DNA from: Delphinapterus leucas | Lineage: Eukaryota; Chordata; Mammalia; Artiodactyla; Monodontidae | DNA: 64,000 nt | Direction of reading: 5' to 3' | NCBI RefSeq assembly: GCF_002288925.2 | Contig: NW_022098001.1 | Coordinates: 11,498,495-11,562,494 of the forward strand | In this document: piece after piece, positions 12,259-23,730 of the stretch | Layout of the letters: each line of letters starts with the position of its first letter | Position numbering within the stretch: position 1 is the stretch's first letter | Position numbers and translations under genes: made by a program | The notes under the pieces: generated by a model | What the model saw: the letters and a program-made list of their open reading frames with translations, nothing else | Database searches by the model: none | What the model was told of the DNA's origin: nothing

Positions 12259-12359
12259 TAAAAAATGAAGTCCTCATTTAAAAAATTATTTTAGAAAGCT
12301 CATATACATATTTCCCCTAAAGGCCGTCAACCGATTGGATGAGGCCCTCCCACACAATT

Positions 12360-12381
12360 ACACACACACACACACACACAC
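12360..12381. repeat. (CA)n microsatellite
   Basis: Ten CA units. Confidence 0.95.
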
Positions 12382-12419
12382 TCTGCTGGTTCTGTTTCTC
12401 TAGAGAACACTGACAAGGG

Positions 12420-13435
12420 TTTTTCTCTGCTTTCTCTGCCATCACTGACTTGTTTGTGTCAATGGCCTCCTGGTGCAGTACAGGGACCCATATCTTCAGA
12501 AGAGTTTCTCTGGGAGCCCCTCTTCGTTTTGGCTGGGGTGGTGGTGAAGGACCTCCACCATCCACCTCACAAAGAGGGCGGGGAAGCCTGCTCTGAGCCA
12601 ACAGCCTTCTACTCTTGTGACTCTTCCCAACTCCCCTCCCTGGTCTTCTTGGGTGGGCTTTGGGGATCGACTTGATGGGAGGGCAGAGACCAGAACAGTG
12701 CCCTGGTGATGGCCATTCTCTTTAGAACGCGTGGTACTTAATGCCCCTTGGTTCTCAGCTGGAGGCCTCAGTAGTCGATTCCTCAGTAGAAGTCAACTCA
12801 ACAGCAATTACAGTAAGTTTCCAGGATGTGACCAGGAATTCCTTGAAAAAAAAAAAAAAAATGAGTTCCAAGTCCAAACATAATTGGGGACAACTAAGTG
12901 AAACAGAGTTAAACACTTTTTTTAGATGCAACGTTTCTCTGAAACTCTAATATGCTGATATGAATGGCAGATTACAAAGGGAGGATACAGTATACTGGAA
13001 TTCCTAAACTTTGACTCTGGAACACAATTTTGAGACTCAGCTAGTAACTCCCATACAGTGGTCACACAACACTGGCTTGAAAAATAATGAGTTAGCAAGA
13101 TGCCTGAGATGCTGGTTCGAGTCCCTGAGCCCTCACAGCTGCACAGACTCTCTGGGATTTGAGACTATTACTTAAAGTTCCTTAAGTTAGCTTTTGTGAG
13201 CATCTGAGAGCAAACATAAAGCCCCTGCTATGAAATAGATGTTACATACATGACAGCTATGACTAGGGATAAGATCTGAGATTTGTGGACTTGGAATCAA
13301 CTCATACTCCACCCTACCATCAGTAAGTATATTTTACTGATGGTGCTTTTGTTGTAAGAACAATCAAATGTGTGATGTGCTATTAAGTCCAAATTCTAAA
13401 CTGTGTTTTAAAAACCTTTCTGCTATAATCATTCT
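12420..13435. other. Intergenic, nothing recognised
   Basis: Short frames only; an A-run at 12846-12860. Confidence 0.5.
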
Positions 13436-13439
13436 TTAC

Positions 13440-13650
13440 TGGGACTTCCCTGGTGGTGCAGTGGTTAAGACTCCGTGCTCCCAAGGCAGGGGACCCGGGT
13501 TCAATCCCTGGTCAGGGAACTAGATCCCACATGCATGCCGCAACTAAGGGTTCACGTACCACAACTAAGGAGCCAGTGAGCCGCAACTAAGGAGCCCACA
13601 TGCTGCAAGTAAGACCCGGCACAACCAAATAAATAAATACATAATAAAAT
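13440..13650 (+). mobile_element. CHR-type SINE
   Basis: Same subfamily as 1081-1274 ('actaaggagcc' body, 'caaccaaataaataaa' tail). No clear target-site duplication. Confidence 0.88.
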
Positions 13651-13787
13651 TATAATTAATTATAATTTTTCTTTCCATGATTCAAAATTGGTACGTGGAT
13701 GAAATCTGGCACAATTTTCCTAACTCCAAGAAGATCTGAATAGCTTTTCTACTGGTCAAGTCGACTTTAAAGAGATTGGTGAAGGCA

Positions 13788-14106
13788 GGACTTCCCTGTT
13801 GGTGCGGTGGTTAAGAGTTCGCCTGCCAGTGCAGGGGATATGGGTTCGGGCCCTGGTCCGGGAGGATCCCACGTGCCATGGAGCAGCTGAGCTCATGTGC
13901 CACAACTACTGAGCCCGCATGCCACAACTGCTGAAGCCCATGTGCCTAGAGCCCGTGCTTTGTTAGGAGAGAGGCCACTGCAGTGAGAGGTCCGTGCACC
14001 GGGGTGAAGAGTGACCCCCCACTCTCCACAGCTGGAGAGGGCCCACGTGCAGCAATGAAGACCCAACGCAGCCAAAAATAACTAAATTAATTAATTTAAA
14101 AAAAAG
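13788..14106 (+). mobile_element. CHR-type SINE, long form
   Basis: Target-site duplication agagattggtgaaggca, 17 bp perfect, at 13771-13787 and 14107-14123. Confidence 0.96.
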
Positions 14107-14123
14107 AGAGATTGGTGAAGGCA

Positions 14124-14896
14124 CAGAGAGTGAGTTAAATAGTAGAAAACTCAATTTCCTATTACAAACGTGCAATGAGTAAATACAATTTCCTAGAACA
14201 AACAAACAAGGAAAGCCCAGACCTGACAAGCCCTGAGATAAGAGGGACTGAAATCTAGTTAGATTGCTTCTCTCCTCTGTCCAGGCCCCATTCTCACTTG
14301 GCAAGAGGGGATAGTGAAGGCGAATTGTTTCCTTCTTCTGGGGGAGGTTGAAAAAGAACTGCCTTGTGATGATCATTTAACACCTACTCAGACCAGGGTT
14401 TGGCCAGATGTGATAAAATCCCTTTATCTTTACTTTTATGCCTTATAAGACAGTACAGATTGGCTGAAAAAAATAGTGTTTTTCGTTTTTTTGCAAAAAC
14501 ACCTTAGATTTATGTGATTTACGTGATGAAATATTTTGGGCTCCATCCCTACATTATGGCCAGATGTTTACTGCCTTACACAGCATTGATGAAAGCTATA
14601 CAATACTTATTCATCAGAGTTCAAATTCTCAGAGAGAAAGCTTCTGGCAAATAAACTATTTAAATTTATGATGATAATAGACAGAGTGTGTATACACTTT
14701 CCAAGAAGGTCTTTGACCTGGAACTGACCACTGTTTATATTGGTGATGACTTCAAGCTCTCTGACTTGTAATATTCTCCAGCGCTTTGTCCTTACGTGAA
14801 TAATAGAAGGGTAGGGTGTCAGTGCTTTCTCTTCACACACCTAACATCAGGCCTCAGAGATTCTCAGTCTCTCAAGGATGTTGCTGTTAGAAGTAC
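14124..14896. other. Intergenic, nothing recognised
   Basis: AT-rich. The minus-strand 137-codon frame at 13963-14376 begins here and runs into the SINE; not credible as a gene. Confidence 0.5.
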
Positions 14897-14910
14897 GTGT
14901 TCTTGATTTT

Positions 14911-15114
14911 TTTTTTTTTGCGTTACGCGGGCCTCTCACTGTTGTGGCCTCTCCCGCTGCGGAGCACAGGCTCCGGACGCGCAGGCTCAGCGGCCATGGC
15001 TCACGGGCCTAGCCGCTCCGCGGCATGTGGGATCTTCCCGGACCGGGGCACGAACCCGTGCCCCCTGCAGTGAAAGCTCGGTGTCTTAACCACTGGACTG
15101 CCAGGGAAGTCCTT
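14911..15114 (-). mobile_element. Mosaic CHR SINE
   Basis: The tail two-thirds is CHR-2-like, but the head ('cactggactgccagggaagt', 'gtgaaagctcggtgtc') is of the other subfamily. A single 14-bp target-site duplication (gtgttcttgatttt) at 14897-14910 and 15115-15128 shows it inserted as one unit. Confidence 0.9.
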
Positions 15115-15199
15115 GTGTTCTTGATTTTCAAGACTCTGTCAAAGAAAGAGCTTTATTATTTATTTACTTATTAATTTCTGTGATAAGAACACAACATGA

Positions 15200-15319
15200 G
15201 GACTTCCCTGGCCGTCCAGTGGTTGAGACTCCGTGCTTCCACTGCAGGGGCCAGGGGTTCTGTCCCTGATGGGGGAACTAAAATCCCACATGCCATGTTG
15301 TGTGCCCCCTGCAAAAAAT
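15200..15319 (+). mobile_element. Short CHR-type SINE
   Basis: Target-site duplication aacacaacatga at 15188-15199 and 15320-15331. It splits an L1 fragment. Confidence 0.94.
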
Positions 15320-15351
15320 AACACAACATGAAATCTACCCTCTACTTTTGT

Positions 15352-15677
15352 TTTGTTTTAAATTGATTAATTTATTATTTGTGTTTTGGCTGCGTTGGGT
15401 CTTCGTTGCTGCACGTGGGCTTTCTCTAGTTGTGGCGAGCGGGGGCTACCTTTTGCGGTGCGCGGGCTTCTCATTGCGGTGGCTTCTCTTGTTGCGGAGC
15501 ACAGGCTCTAGGAGCACCAGCTTCAGTAGTTGTGGCGCACGGGCTCTAGAGGGCAGTAGTTGTGGCGCACGGGCTTAGGTCCTCCGCAGCATGTGGGGTC
15601 TTCCCCGGCCAAGGCTCGAACCCGTGTCCCCTGCATTGGCAGGTGGATTCTTAACCACTACACCACCAGGGAAGTCC
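15352..15677 (-). mobile_element. CHR-type SINE, long form
   Basis: Reverse copy ending 'caccagggaagtcc'. Diverged target duplication around 'at(c/t)taccctct' on each side. Confidence 0.88.
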
Positions 15678-15935
15678 TGACATTTACCCTCTTAACAAAA
15701 TTTTAAGTGCACAATACAGTTTTGCTGACCATAGGCACAGTGTTGTACAGCACATCTCTGGAACTTACTCGTTTTGCATAACTGAAACTTTATACCCATT
15801 GAGCAGCAACTCCCCATCTCCCCCTCTCTCAGCCCCTGGCACCCACCATTCTGCTCTCTGTTTCTCTGAGTTTGACTAGTTTAGATTTCTCATGTGAGTG
15901 GAATCATGCAGTATTTGTCCTTCTGTTACAAGTTT
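15678..15935 (-). repeat. L1 3' end fragment
   Basis: 'ctcttaacaaaattttaagt', 'gttgtacagcacatctctgg', 'gtgagtggaatcatgcagta' are reverse L1 3' end features. Confidence 0.7.
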
Positions 15936-16321
15936 ATAAAAATTTTTTTTTGGACTGAACTGTGCTTAACATTTCACCAGGAAAAATTATCTTGTTACTT
16001 TTTCTAATATCCCTAATGACCACTCTCAACCCAGAACTCACCAGCCTCACCACATTTTTTATCAGCTATCCATAGGGTGCAGAGGAGATGACTGTTCAGA
16101 ACTTTACGTTCACTTCAGTTATTTCTAACATGATCAAGCTCTAGGTGATAACAAACCAAATCAACCGTCCCCAAGTGGATTTTCTGGTCTAGTATGCAGC
16201 AGCAGGATCTAATGGGGAGACCAGAGCTTACCTGGGTTAAAGCAAATTTTGTTTTTAAAATAACTGTGCTTAGGGTCTTATTTTTATTTCATTTATTTTA
16301 TTTTACTCTTATTCACTCTTT

Positions 16322-16682
16322 TTTTTAAAAATAAATTTATTTATTTTATGTATTTATTTTTGGCTGCATTGGGTCTCCTTTGCTGTGCGCCGGCTTTCTC
16401 TAGTTGCGGCGAGCGGTGGCTACTCTTCGATGCGGTGCGCGGGCTTCTCACTGCGGTGGCTTCTCTTGTTGGCGAGCACGGGCTCTAGGCACGCGGGCTT
16501 CAGTAGTTGTGGCACGTGGGCTCAGTAGTTGTGGCTCGCGGGCTCTAGAGCGCAGGCTCAGTAGTTGTGGCGCACAGGCTCAGTTGCTCCGCGGCATGTG
16601 GGATCTTCCCGGACCAGGGCTTGAACCCGTGTCCCCTGCATTGGCAGGCAGATTCTTAACTACTGTGCCACAAGGGCGGTCC
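16322..16682 (-). mobile_element. CHR-type SINE, long form
   Basis: Reverse copy with an AT-rich tail; end slightly decayed ('ccacaagggcggtccc'). Confidence 0.9.
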
Positions 16683-16699
16683 CAAAATAAAGCATTTTG

Positions 16700-17834
16700 A
16701 AAGTTTTAAAAATTGTATACAGTTAAATATGTCTATCTTCTCTTTTACAGCTTCTAGGTTTCCTATTCTTGGTTAAGAACATCTTCGCATATAAAGTGAT
16801 ATGTCAATTATTTCTCAATGAAACTGAAAAAAAGTTTTCCTTTATAAAAACAAAGAAGAAAAGAATATCTCCTCCACTCCTGAGTCGTACATGTAGTTTC
16901 CTGTATTGTCTTTTAAGGTTAAACAAAATTTTTTTTTCAGTCTTTAATCCAACTGGGATTTATTTTCATATAAGGTATGATGGGGCCCAGCTTTATTTTC
17001 TTCCAGTCAGATAAGTTGTGCCAGTACCATCTATTAAAGAAATCAACCTTTTGCCACGAAACTAAAACACCACCTAAATTGTATACAGAATTCCCATGAA
17101 TATAGGAATGTATCTCTGGATTCCCCATCCTGTTCTTCCAACTTATTTGACTTTTTGCTGACAACTTATTAAACTGCATTGGTGTAATGCTCAATAAATT
17201 TTGAATATCCTTTATGCTTGGAGTTGCTCACACAGCCAAAATTCATTGTCTGGTATCCCTTGCTGCTTGACACACATGGATGTGACCTTGCCCCTGCCCA
17301 ACACTAAGAAAGGAGGGAGGAAACAGGAGGCCTGGGCAGAACCCAGTTGTGGAGGCATGGCCTGCAGCAGCAGCTGAGTCAGGAGTTGCGGTCTGAGCAT
17401 CCTCACGGGAGCTGGTGGGCGGGTTGTTTCTGCTCCAGCAGACTATGAGGCCAGGTGTTACTCCTGGTAGGTTAAGAGAATCTGGATCTCTTGTGCTTCC
17501 TTTTCAGCATAAACTAGCCAGAGGGGATTCTGGGTTTTACAACTAAGAACCCTGATGGATATAAGTCATTTAAAATTTTATTCTTATAACTGGTATTCAT
17601 GAGGTGGGTCCCCCTGCCCTCTCTTGCAGCTGCTCGCTACTTTTTCTTACATCAGTTTTTTCAAATTATTTGTTTCCATAGTCTTTGAAGTACTTGAAAA
17701 ATCTGTTTCAGTCTAACTGGAACTGAACTGAATTTATATATTTGGGAAATATTGATATTTTTGTTTTCCAAATAAAGAATGATGGTTTTTCATTTGTTAG
17801 ATTATTCTGTCCTTCAAAAAGACTACAGTTTTCA
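16700..17834. other. Intergenic, L1-like and unique sequence
   Basis: The part around 16720-17220 has L1-like wording ('catataaggtatga', 'ccagtaccatctatta') and may be a degraded L1 ORF2/3' region on the minus strand; the rest is unrecognised. Confidence 0.35.
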
Positions 17835-17911
17835 TTTGGTCTTGTATCTTTCTTTTTTTTTTTTGGTCTTGTATCTTTCTTGAAACATTTATTTCTAGAT
17901 ATGGTAGTTAT

Positions 17912-18020
17912 GGAAATTCCCTGGTCGTCCAGTGGTCAGGGCTCGGCACGTTCACTGCTGGCGCCCTGGGTTTGATCCCTGGTCAGGGAACGAAGATTCC
18001 ACAAGCCGTGAGGCGTGGGC

Positions 18021-18047
<27 letters not shown>
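17912..18047 (+). mobile_element. Short CHR-type SINE with long A tail
   Basis: Head 'aaattccctggtcgtccagt', tail of 28 A. Directly abuts another SINE. Confidence 0.88.
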
Positions 18048-18053
<6 letters not shown>

Positions 18054-18197
18054 GGGCTTCCCTGGTGGCGCAGTGGTTGAGAGTCCGCCTGCCGATGCAG
18101 GGGACGCGGGTTCGTGCCCCGGTCCGTGAAGATCCAAGCCGCGGAGCGGCTGGGCCCGTGAGCCATGGCCGCTGAGCCTGCGCGTCCGGAGCCCTAT
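18054..18197 (+). mobile_element. CHR-2-like SINE cut by assembly gap
   Basis: First 140 bp of a SINE, ending at the N run. It shares 143 identical bases (18051-18193) with 18298-18440, including an unusual 'gtgaagatccaagccgcg' deletion variant. Confidence 0.9.
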
Positions 18198-18297
18198 NNN
18201 NNNNNNNNNNNNNNNNNNNNNNNNNNNNNNNNNNNNNNNNNNNNNNNNNNNNNNNNNNNNNNNNNNNNNNNNNNNNNNNNNNNNNNNNNNNNNNNNN
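18198..18297. other. Assembly gap, exactly 100 N
   Basis: A run of 100 N is the usual placeholder for a gap of unknown size. Translations across it are meaningless. Confidence 0.99.
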
Positions 18298-18300
18298 ATA

Positions 18301-18503
18301 GGGCTTCCCTGGTGGCGCAGTGGTTGAGAGTCCGCCTGCCGATGCAGGGGACGCGGGTTCGTGCCCCGGTCCGTGAAGATCCAAGCCGCGGAGCGGCTGG
18401 GCCCGTGAGCCATGGCCGCTGAGCCTGCGCGTCCGGAGCCTGTGCTCTGCAATGGGAGAGGCCATAACAGTAAGAGGCCCGTGTACCGCAAAAAAAAAAA
18501 AAA
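18301..18503 (+). mobile_element. CHR-2-like SINE right of the gap
   Basis: Full copy with A tail. Its first 140 bases duplicate those left of the gap, so the two are probably the same element. Confidence 0.92.
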
Positions 18504-18750
18504 TCAGTTTTCATTGTGATGTAATTGGATTATTTTTTCCATTTCCTTTTCTAGGTGCTTATTCTAGTATATAAAATTCTATTGGTTTTGTGGATCTGCC
18601 ACTTTAGTGTATTCTTTTCTTAGTGCTCATAAGCTTTTTATTAGAATCTCTTGGGTTTTCTAGGTATGCAAATAGGGAAAAATGATCTCTCTCTTCTTTG
18701 ATGTTGTACCAATTTAAATATTTTTAAAAAAGAGATGGTTTCTATGTTTT

Positions 18751-18910
18751 CTTTTTTTTTAATATTTATTTGGCTGCGCCGGGTCTTGGTTGAGGCACGC
18801 AGGATCTTTTGTTGCGGCCTGCAGGATCTAGTTCTCTGACCAGGGATGGAACCCGTGGCCCCTGCATTGGGAGCACGGAGTCGTAACCACTGGACCACCA
18901 GGGAAGTCCC
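18751..18910 (-). mobile_element. CHR-type SINE
   Basis: Reverse copy: 'ggctgcgccgggtcttgg' to 'caccagggaagtccc'. Confidence 0.9.
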
Positions 18911-20620
18911 AATGTAAGCATTTTTTTAACTGTTCATACCTAAGACAATGTTGACTAGCAAGAAACCCTGCCTTGCTCTGACTCTAATGGATGTGACTTT
19001 AGTATTTCACCTACTTCAAGTTTTTAAAATCTAAATTTGGAATAGCTGTTGGATTATCATACTTCTTCAGCTTAGTGTCATGATCATGTACTTTTTCTGC
19101 TTTAATCTTGCGATTAAATGAAATGTTAGATTTCCTGATATTATACCTGTTTTATTTTCGATAAATTTCTGGATTTTGATTGCTAAAAATACAAATGTCC
19201 CCCGGTTTCTGGCATTTGGATGCCCCTTTCCTAGTTCCAGTGCTAAGGTAGGTTTCCTTCCATTGTTCATTACTGTGGTCATTTCAGTTTTGATGAGAAA
19301 TGGAAATAGCTCCAAATTTTCCCGGCAATATATTTTTTAAATTATTGAAGACAGTTTAGAAGAGAAAGAAATTATTCATAATTCCAGGGTCTTTAAGTAG
19401 CTAACAGCTCTGGTTGTCCTGCCAATAAACACCCTGGTGGTGTTTTTCAGAATGTCTGCAGCCCCCTCAGCAAACTCCGCAAGGAACCCTCGCCCTAAGG
19501 ACACAGGCTGCTCTTCTGAACCCTGGGGGAAGCTCCTGTCTAGAAAAGAGCCTCGCTATCCTCTTCCTCTGTGGAAAGGCTGCCATGTAAACCGTGCACT
19601 ACACAACTCTGAGGGCACTATTCATGTTCAGATTCACTGTGCGTATGCATATTTATTACAACAATTTCCCAACAGATGTCAGTGGAGTGTCTCGAGGAAG
19701 CAGCAGCAGCGAGGCTGTCATGACAGCCTTCCAAGACCAGGTTATGTGTTACCTGGGACCCCTACTCAGTTGTGGCCCCGAAAAGGAGCTGTGCACAGCT
19801 GGGCGCCTCAGAGTAGCTATTTTCATCCATGCCTCCACAGCCCGCCCCTACACCCCGCCTCGGTCCTGTTACCTGACAACAACAAACAGCAAGCTCACCC
19901 CCAAGATCCCCCTACGGGTAATGTTCTATTTCTTAAGCAGAATGGTGGTTTCAGAGGTGTTCATTTTATTATGCTTTATAATTTATGTACATGTTACATA
20001 TATTCATTTTGAATGCTTTGATACAATACATAAAAAAGGAAAGCACACATACAAAAAAGAATGCCATTATCAGGGGGATGACCTTGAATCTGCTTAAAAT
20101 TTTCTTCAGATTAGCCTATTCATGAACCTCAGTATTGTTAATTAGGTAGGTAGCAAACATCTTACAATGCACCTCATATACCTTTCTTGATGCTAGGATT
20201 AGAAATCATTGTTAAAGTATTTAGAACAGTTAAAAGTGCGTTTTAATTTTTTAAAGATTACATTACGCACCAGGGTAACTTCTACTGAAAATTGTTATAG
20301 TCTATACTTGCAGTGTAGCTGTGAGAGCAGGCTGCTCAGTTTTTTGAAGCCTCTGGGTCTCTAGGATTTCAAGCAGTCACTGAGTGGCAGAAATTTCTTC
20401 CACAATCTACTACATATAAGTTGAAACATTACTAGCTGCAACTCTGAGTAGCATCCAAGAGATTTAAAAATTTCCGCTCAATCGGAAAAGCTAAAACCTG
20501 ACCTCAAAAGTGACTCTTGCCTACAGGATACACACAACATAGTCAACCCTGTGACAGAAGACCACTAGCTGTTCCTGATATCCACTTCTCTACTGCTTCC
20601 TCAGTAATGAATCCTGAAAT
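18911..20620. other. Intergenic with the longest chance frame
   Basis: Two frames overlap on the plus strand (19437-20012, 191 codons; 19594-20097, 167 codons). Neither matches a known family and both are open over the same bases, which argues against either being selected. No promoter or splice signal seen. Confidence 0.5.
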
Positions 20621-20639
20621 GTTACTTTGGCCCATGACA

Positions 20640-20990
20640 GCCCAGGAGAAACACTATGACTTCCCATCCTCCTCGGTAGCTAGTAGGATCAACTGACTGA
20701 GTTTGGGTGGATAAGCCTGTGTGGTGTGAGTAACTTGAAGAAGCGTTCTTAAAGGAAGGGAGCAGAAATGCTGAGAGGAGGTTTCTAGCTAGTGCAGCTG
20801 CCTGCAACCGTGACACGAAAGCCACGTGTTGAGAATGTGGAAGGGCAACACAGAAGGACCTTGGATGCCTGGCCCTGCAGAGTGTCAGAGTAGCCCTGGC
20901 CTGCTTTCTCTTTTTTTTTTACATGCAAGAGAAATAAACTTCTATATTAAGTCACTATTGTTTAGGACACAGCCATACTAATACATAATG
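20640..20990 (+). repeat. Unnamed ancient repeat, related to 4385-4570
   Basis: 'gagtttgggtggataag', 'cttaaaggaagggag', ending 'ataaacttctatattaagtc', an old-repeat tail pattern. MER/MLT-like, family not resolved. Confidence 0.45.
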
Positions 20991-21349
20991 CCAAATTTGA
21001 GTTTAATTTCCTTAATTTAAAAGGTTGATACAAGTGATACACTACACCTGGTGGCAGTTACATCTACTGCTAAGATGATATAAGATGGAAGCTGTTTCCC
21101 ATCGAGAACACTGTGTCACGAACAGGGACATTTCAAGAGATGCTTCACTCCAAATACTTGACTTGCCAGTGGTAAAGCCTGCAAGTACACCTATGGTTTC
21201 AGAGCATCAAGAACATTTGAAACATTTAGAATCTATAGTTTAGAAACATCAAGAACATCAAAAAGTCATTGCCTTTAGACTAGCTTAGGATGCGAAGTGC
21301 CCTCCCATAAGAGAACTGTAAAGAGCAACTTAAATCAAAAATGGTTTGT

Positions 21350-21355
21350 TTTATT
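21350..21355 (-). terminator. Possible distal poly(A) signal of MTDH (AATAAA)
   Basis: Minus-strand AATAAA in ttgtaAATAAAac, about 3.0 kb past the stop codon. The stretch from here to 22710 is also free of SINEs, so a longer 3' UTR isoform is plausible. RNA data would decide. Confidence 0.35.
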
Positions 21356-22709
21356 TACAATACTCAATGCATTTTACAAATAACATATTTGCATTCCCTA
21401 AGTCTTTTGGAAAGTAATTCCAGTTTGTGCAATGAGCTTATAGGAACGTCTTAAGACATCTGTTAGACATCCTAAATTCTAAATTTTGAAAGATATTTCA
21501 CACTCTATTAATAGAGAGGACTGTTTGTAATTAAGAAAAACTAAACTCTGTAGTTAAATATTGCCCTTCAATATCTTTAACCCAAGTACAAACTGGATTA
21601 GCCTATGAAATAATACCATTAGATTCAGATGAGTCATTCCCACTGCCCGCCCAATAAAATGCATGCACAAAGTAAACACGGTCAATTACATTAATGACAT
21701 TTTATTTCAATACTTGTTTTTTGGACTCTCTCAACTATTGTTTTGCTCAATTCAGGATACAGAGAGGTAGGATTCCAGTCTGGGGAATTCCTAACCCACT
21801 ACTCCCTGCTCCAGAACAGGGAAGGATTTTCATTCAGTTAAGTACGGGGAGACAGGTCAGGATGAGAGAGAGTTTTAAGTTGTTTCTCTAGGAGGCTTTG
21901 TTTGCTAATCAGAACAAGGGTCCCCTCCAGCCCTGACAAAGCCTGAAGGGATCACTTATCTCCCTACTAGTGGTTTGGGGAGCATCTAATCCAAGCCTCC
22001 AAAGGACAACAGGCTCCCCTCTCTCCCCTGAATCATTACCTTGATTTTATTGCCTTCTGAGTTTATGTTGGAAAACAGTTCCTCTGTTCAGACGCCAGAA
22101 ACTGCTTTCATGTCACATAAACAACTTTATGGAACAAGTGAAGAGCGATGAACAATGATACTTTGTGCAAGAGTTTGCATCTCATTCATGTGTAAGAGAA
22201 TGAACTTACTAATTTTATCACTCATAGCTGCCATCTCTTAAAAGATAAAAATCCATGCCCTAGTTCTTGAGCCAGAGAGAAGGGACAGGTATCTCCATCC
22301 TGGATCCACCCCAATTTAGCAGTGCACTTCTCCGTCTCCACACCGAATCTGCCCTCAAAAGATGGTGTTTCTAACACCTGGTGTTGGTGGTTGAATAAGA
22401 GATACTAAGCTGGAGAAATAAAGTCCGACATTCGACATAGCCAACACAATTCTAAAATAAAGAAATGGTGAGGTAGAGTTGAGAGAGTTCAATTAAATTT
22501 GTTGAGCATAGATCTTTTGGCACATTCTAAAATTACACAGACTCCCTATTCAATTCTCCTTTGTGATACCTTTACAAAGTGCTGCAATGTAGGAATCCTT
22601 GGATCTCTTTAGGCAGCATCTATATAAAGCGAACAGAGCACAGTCATTTGAAGAAATCCACTCCTGGCACTTTAGCTTATTTACCCCGATATTGAAGCAA
22701 ATAAAAACA
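21356..22709. other. Possible extended MTDH 3' UTR or downstream flank
   Basis: AT-rich, repeat-poor sequence between the two candidate poly(A) signals. A short ORF near 21694-21891 on the plus strand shows no recognisable protein. No gene seen. Confidence 0.4.
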
Positions 22710-22728
22710 ATGCTATCCATTTGCTGAA

Positions 22729-22734
22729 TTTATT
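22729..22734 (-). terminator. Likely main poly(A) signal of MTDH (AATAAA)
   Basis: Minus-strand AATAAA in the context gtttAATAAAttcagc (tttatt on the plus strand), followed about 20-40 nt downstream by a T-rich tract. Its distance from the stop codon fits the known cDNA length. It is a eukaryotic cleavage/polyadenylation signal, not a Rho-independent terminator. Confidence 0.6.
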
Positions 22735-23722
22735 TAAACAAATCAATTTAGAAATATAGAATTAAACAAAACTTCTGACATGTAAACATACTGCCATGTT
22801 CCTGAAACAGATGTTAACACCTGATAAAAGTTAATAATCACTTGTTAGGAAAGCTGTCCATTAATAAGGCCAGTCTTCAGCAAAACTAAAAGCATTTTGT
22901 TTCTTTAGCTTTCCTAGTGTGACAATGCAATACTATCAAACCACAGTCAAATATAATAAAGACAAGATTGGATGGACAGATCAGTACCATTGGTTACGGC
23001 CGTTAAACAGTTTCATTCTTGGCGCCACAGGAAAACAATTAAGCCAATCACATCGAATAAATCATGGCTTTTTTTCTTTATCACAATTCACTAAGTGATG
23101 TTAATTATGGTCCTTGTCAAACACGTTTGGTAAAGGCTATTTACAGTGTACATGGCTGAGCATGCACTATTTATAGTTACAAAGATACCTGCCAGTTTAT
23201 TACAATAGAATTACACAGTGCCTGAAAATGGTGAAACATCTCACACTTCATTTAAATCAATACAGTTTCAAGCAGGAAACGTTCCTTATTTGATCACAAT
23301 TGCAATAATTACATGAAAATTCTTATAAAAACATGAATCCCCTTCAAGAAATTGATGCATATTCTACGCACTACAGGTTAAGGCAGTAAAAAAATGTATT
23401 CCTGATAACTGGAGGTCTTGACAATGTCAATTAAAGCTGTCTGACTTTAGTTTTTCATTCTCCATCATATAATCAAAGTTCTGTCTGTATAACTAGTTTG
23501 TGAAAGATTTCATTTTTAAAGTAAAAAAAGTATTAGTAATGAAGAAGAGTTGATGCTGGAAAAAAAAGTAATTGCTAGGGAAAGGAAAAAATGTAAGGTG
23601 GATTTTGCCTGAAAGTTTTCAAATCATCAACAAGAGCATTATTTGTGAGTCTGAACCTTAAAAGTATAAAACAAATATATAGTTTACCTTTCTTAACTTA
23701 AAATATACTGTACTTTGAACAA

Positions 23723-23730
23723 TTCAAGTA
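23723..23730 (-). promoter_or_regulatory. Candidate miR-26a/b site in MTDH 3' UTR
   Basis: The minus strand reads TACTTGAA, a full 8-mer match to the miR-26 seed. miR-26a repression of MTDH has been reported in human cells. Presence of the 8-mer is seen; activity is inferred. Confidence 0.45.

Noticed and set aside
17952..18514. Frames of up to 179 codons across the N run
   Set aside because: They bridge 100 unknown bases and consist of SINE translation.
19437..20097. Two overlapping plus-strand frames of 191 and 167 codons, the longest open frames outside SINEs
   Set aside because: Both are open over the same bases, neither resembles a known protein, and no promoter, splice or poly(A) context supports a gene.
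1..21000. Possible exons of LAPTM4B, the next gene downstream of MTDH in human
   Set aside because: No frame or splice pattern recalling that protein was found; the gene is probably further away.
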